DNA from: M55B167 sp046482825
GTDB taxonomy: Bacteria; Verrucomicrobiota; Kiritimatiellia; RFP12; UBA1067
Length of the DNA stretch: 6,244 nt
NCBI GenBank assembly: GCA_046482825.1
Contig: JAWOEI010000011.1
Location: 1 to 6,244 of the forward strand
Direction: 5' to 3'
Shown: one piece after another, positions 5,909 to 6,244 of the stretch
Position numbering within the stretch: the stretch's first letter is position 1
How the letters are laid out: each line of letters starts with the position of its first letter
The notes under the pieces: generated by a model
Told to the model about the DNA's origin: nothing
Databases searched by the model: none
Seen by the model: the letters and a program-made list of their open reading frames with translations, nothing else
Program-made: the position numbers and the translations under genes

Positions 5909-5986
5909 TCAGCTCTCTTCAAGTATATTGAGTAGCCTCTCATAGGGTGCGATTTTTTCTTGTTGAACCGGCTCATCAAAACCTCG
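5909..5986 (-). pseudogene. possible C-terminal fragment of a lost gene
   Basis: The minus-strand frame ending at TGA (5911-5909) reads RGFDEPVQQEKIAPYERLL and a few more residues, a plausible charged, helical protein tail. Going upstream it runs straight into the palindromic element at 5987 and hits a stop at 6043. No family is recognised. It may be the remnant of a gene interrupted by the element, or simply chance coding in 26 codons. Confidence 0.2.
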
Positions 5987-6054
5987 AAAAAGCACGCTGA
6001 AGCGTGTACTACAAACGTTATTTTGTTTGTAGTTCAAACTTCAGTTTGCTGTTT
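5987..6054. repeat. nested REP/BIME-like palindromic element
   Basis: Two 30-bp arms (5987-6016 and 6025-6054) form an imperfect inverted repeat (24 of 30 positions) around an 8-nt centre. The inner 9 bp, ACTACAAAC/GTTTGTAGT, are perfect. Each arm carries its own hairpin: CACGC-TGAA-GCGTG at 5993-6006 and CAAAC-TTCA-GTTTG at 6035-6048. Four of the six differences between the arms fall in these stems as two paired substitutions, so both hairpins stay intact. This architecture resembles paired REP sequences (BIMEs). Confidence 0.75.
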
Positions 6055-6244
6055 GGGACAAATAGATGTTCTCAACCGCGCCCTTATCCTGGGAGGTATA
6101 CGGGCGGGTAAAGTAGACATCCGCGTCCAATGTTCTGCCAATCGAGGGGAGCGGAAACGGATTGGGTTGTCCGGGTCCGTTTCGGTTGTCGGGGTGAGGG
6201 GGGCATGGTTGGCGGTTTCTCCGGGCTCCTGGCTGAACAGCAGC
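6041..6244 (-). pseudogene. decayed, truncated IS30-family transposase
   Basis: One minus frame encodes IGRTLDADVYFTRPYTSQDK followed directly by GAVEN. This is the characteristic stretch of IS30-family DDE transposases before and including the catalytic Glu (codon 6073-6071). Homology then stops: the expected continuation of about 60 residues (NGLIRRF-like) is replaced by a few unrelated codons ending at TGA (6043-6041) inside the palindromic element. Near the right edge a different frame reads LLFSQEPGETANHA, which resembles the upstream part of the same family, so at least one frameshift separates the two. The DN motif expected for the second catalytic Asp is blurred. The remnant is GC-rich compared with the AT-rich spacer beside it and continues beyond the window. 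Confidence 0.7.

Noticed and set aside
5606..5910. Possible integrative-element attachment site at the tRNA-Pro 3' end
   Set aside because: No direct repeat of the tRNA 3' end was found downstream and no integrase is present. The tRNA is complete with its own terminator.
5730..5945. A 71-codon plus-strand frame after the tRNA
   Set aside because: It begins inside the terminator/repeat, crosses the CA-rich tract, gives a low-complexity Lys/Thr peptide and has no ribosome binding site.

Overview
The window reads as a bacterial chromosome segment of moderate GC. It has an intact housekeeping core from about 200 to 5730 and an untidy right end (5730-6244) of non-coding repeats and a decayed insertion sequence. 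The MEP isoprenoid enzyme Dxr, a bacterial EF-P with a modifiable lysine loop, sigma70-like promoters and Shine-Dalgarno sites all fit a bacterium. The gene order purA-uppS-cdsA-dxr, with an unusual CdsA signature, makes me think of the PVC superphylum (Kiritimatiellota/Lentisphaerota). That is a low-confidence impression, not something the sequence proves.

Layout. At the far left, 2-172 (+) is the open 3' end of an unidentified gene. It converges on a four-gene minus-strand operon transcribed right to left: purA (4556-3276), uppS (3182-2415), cdsA (2421-1528) and dxr (1411-209). A promoter with a perfect TATAAT box lies upstream of purA. uppS and cdsA overlap by 7 bases. An 11-bp perfect stem-loop starts right after the cdsA stop, and dxr begins with TTG, as does cdsA. 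Diverging from purA across about 320 bp that holds two imperfect palindromes is efp (4879-5442, +), with its own promoter. It is followed on the same strand by a promoter, a tRNA-Pro(GGG) gene and a clear intrinsic terminator.

How the genes fit together. Dxr makes MEP, the committed precursor of isoprenoids. UppS condenses the resulting isopentenyl units into the undecaprenyl carrier needed for cell-wall synthesis. CdsA activates phosphatidic acid for phospholipid synthesis. The three form the widespread envelope-precursor cluster uppS-cdsA-dxr, here headed by purA (AMP synthesis) and without the rseP gene that often follows. EF-P relieves ribosomes stalled at consecutive prolines, and the neighbouring tRNA-Pro has the 9-nt D-loop and GC-rich D-stem reported as the EF-P recognition element.

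Right end. After the tRNA terminator there is no intact gene. The region holds a decayed copy of a palindromic element, a G-poor CA-rich tract, an AT-rich stretch, a nested REP/BIME-like palindrome (5987-6054) and a frameshifted, truncated IS30-family transposase that runs off the edge. I found no defence island, CRISPR array or clearly new multi-gene system. The most interesting signals are the nested palindrome family and the efp/tRNA-Pro pairing.
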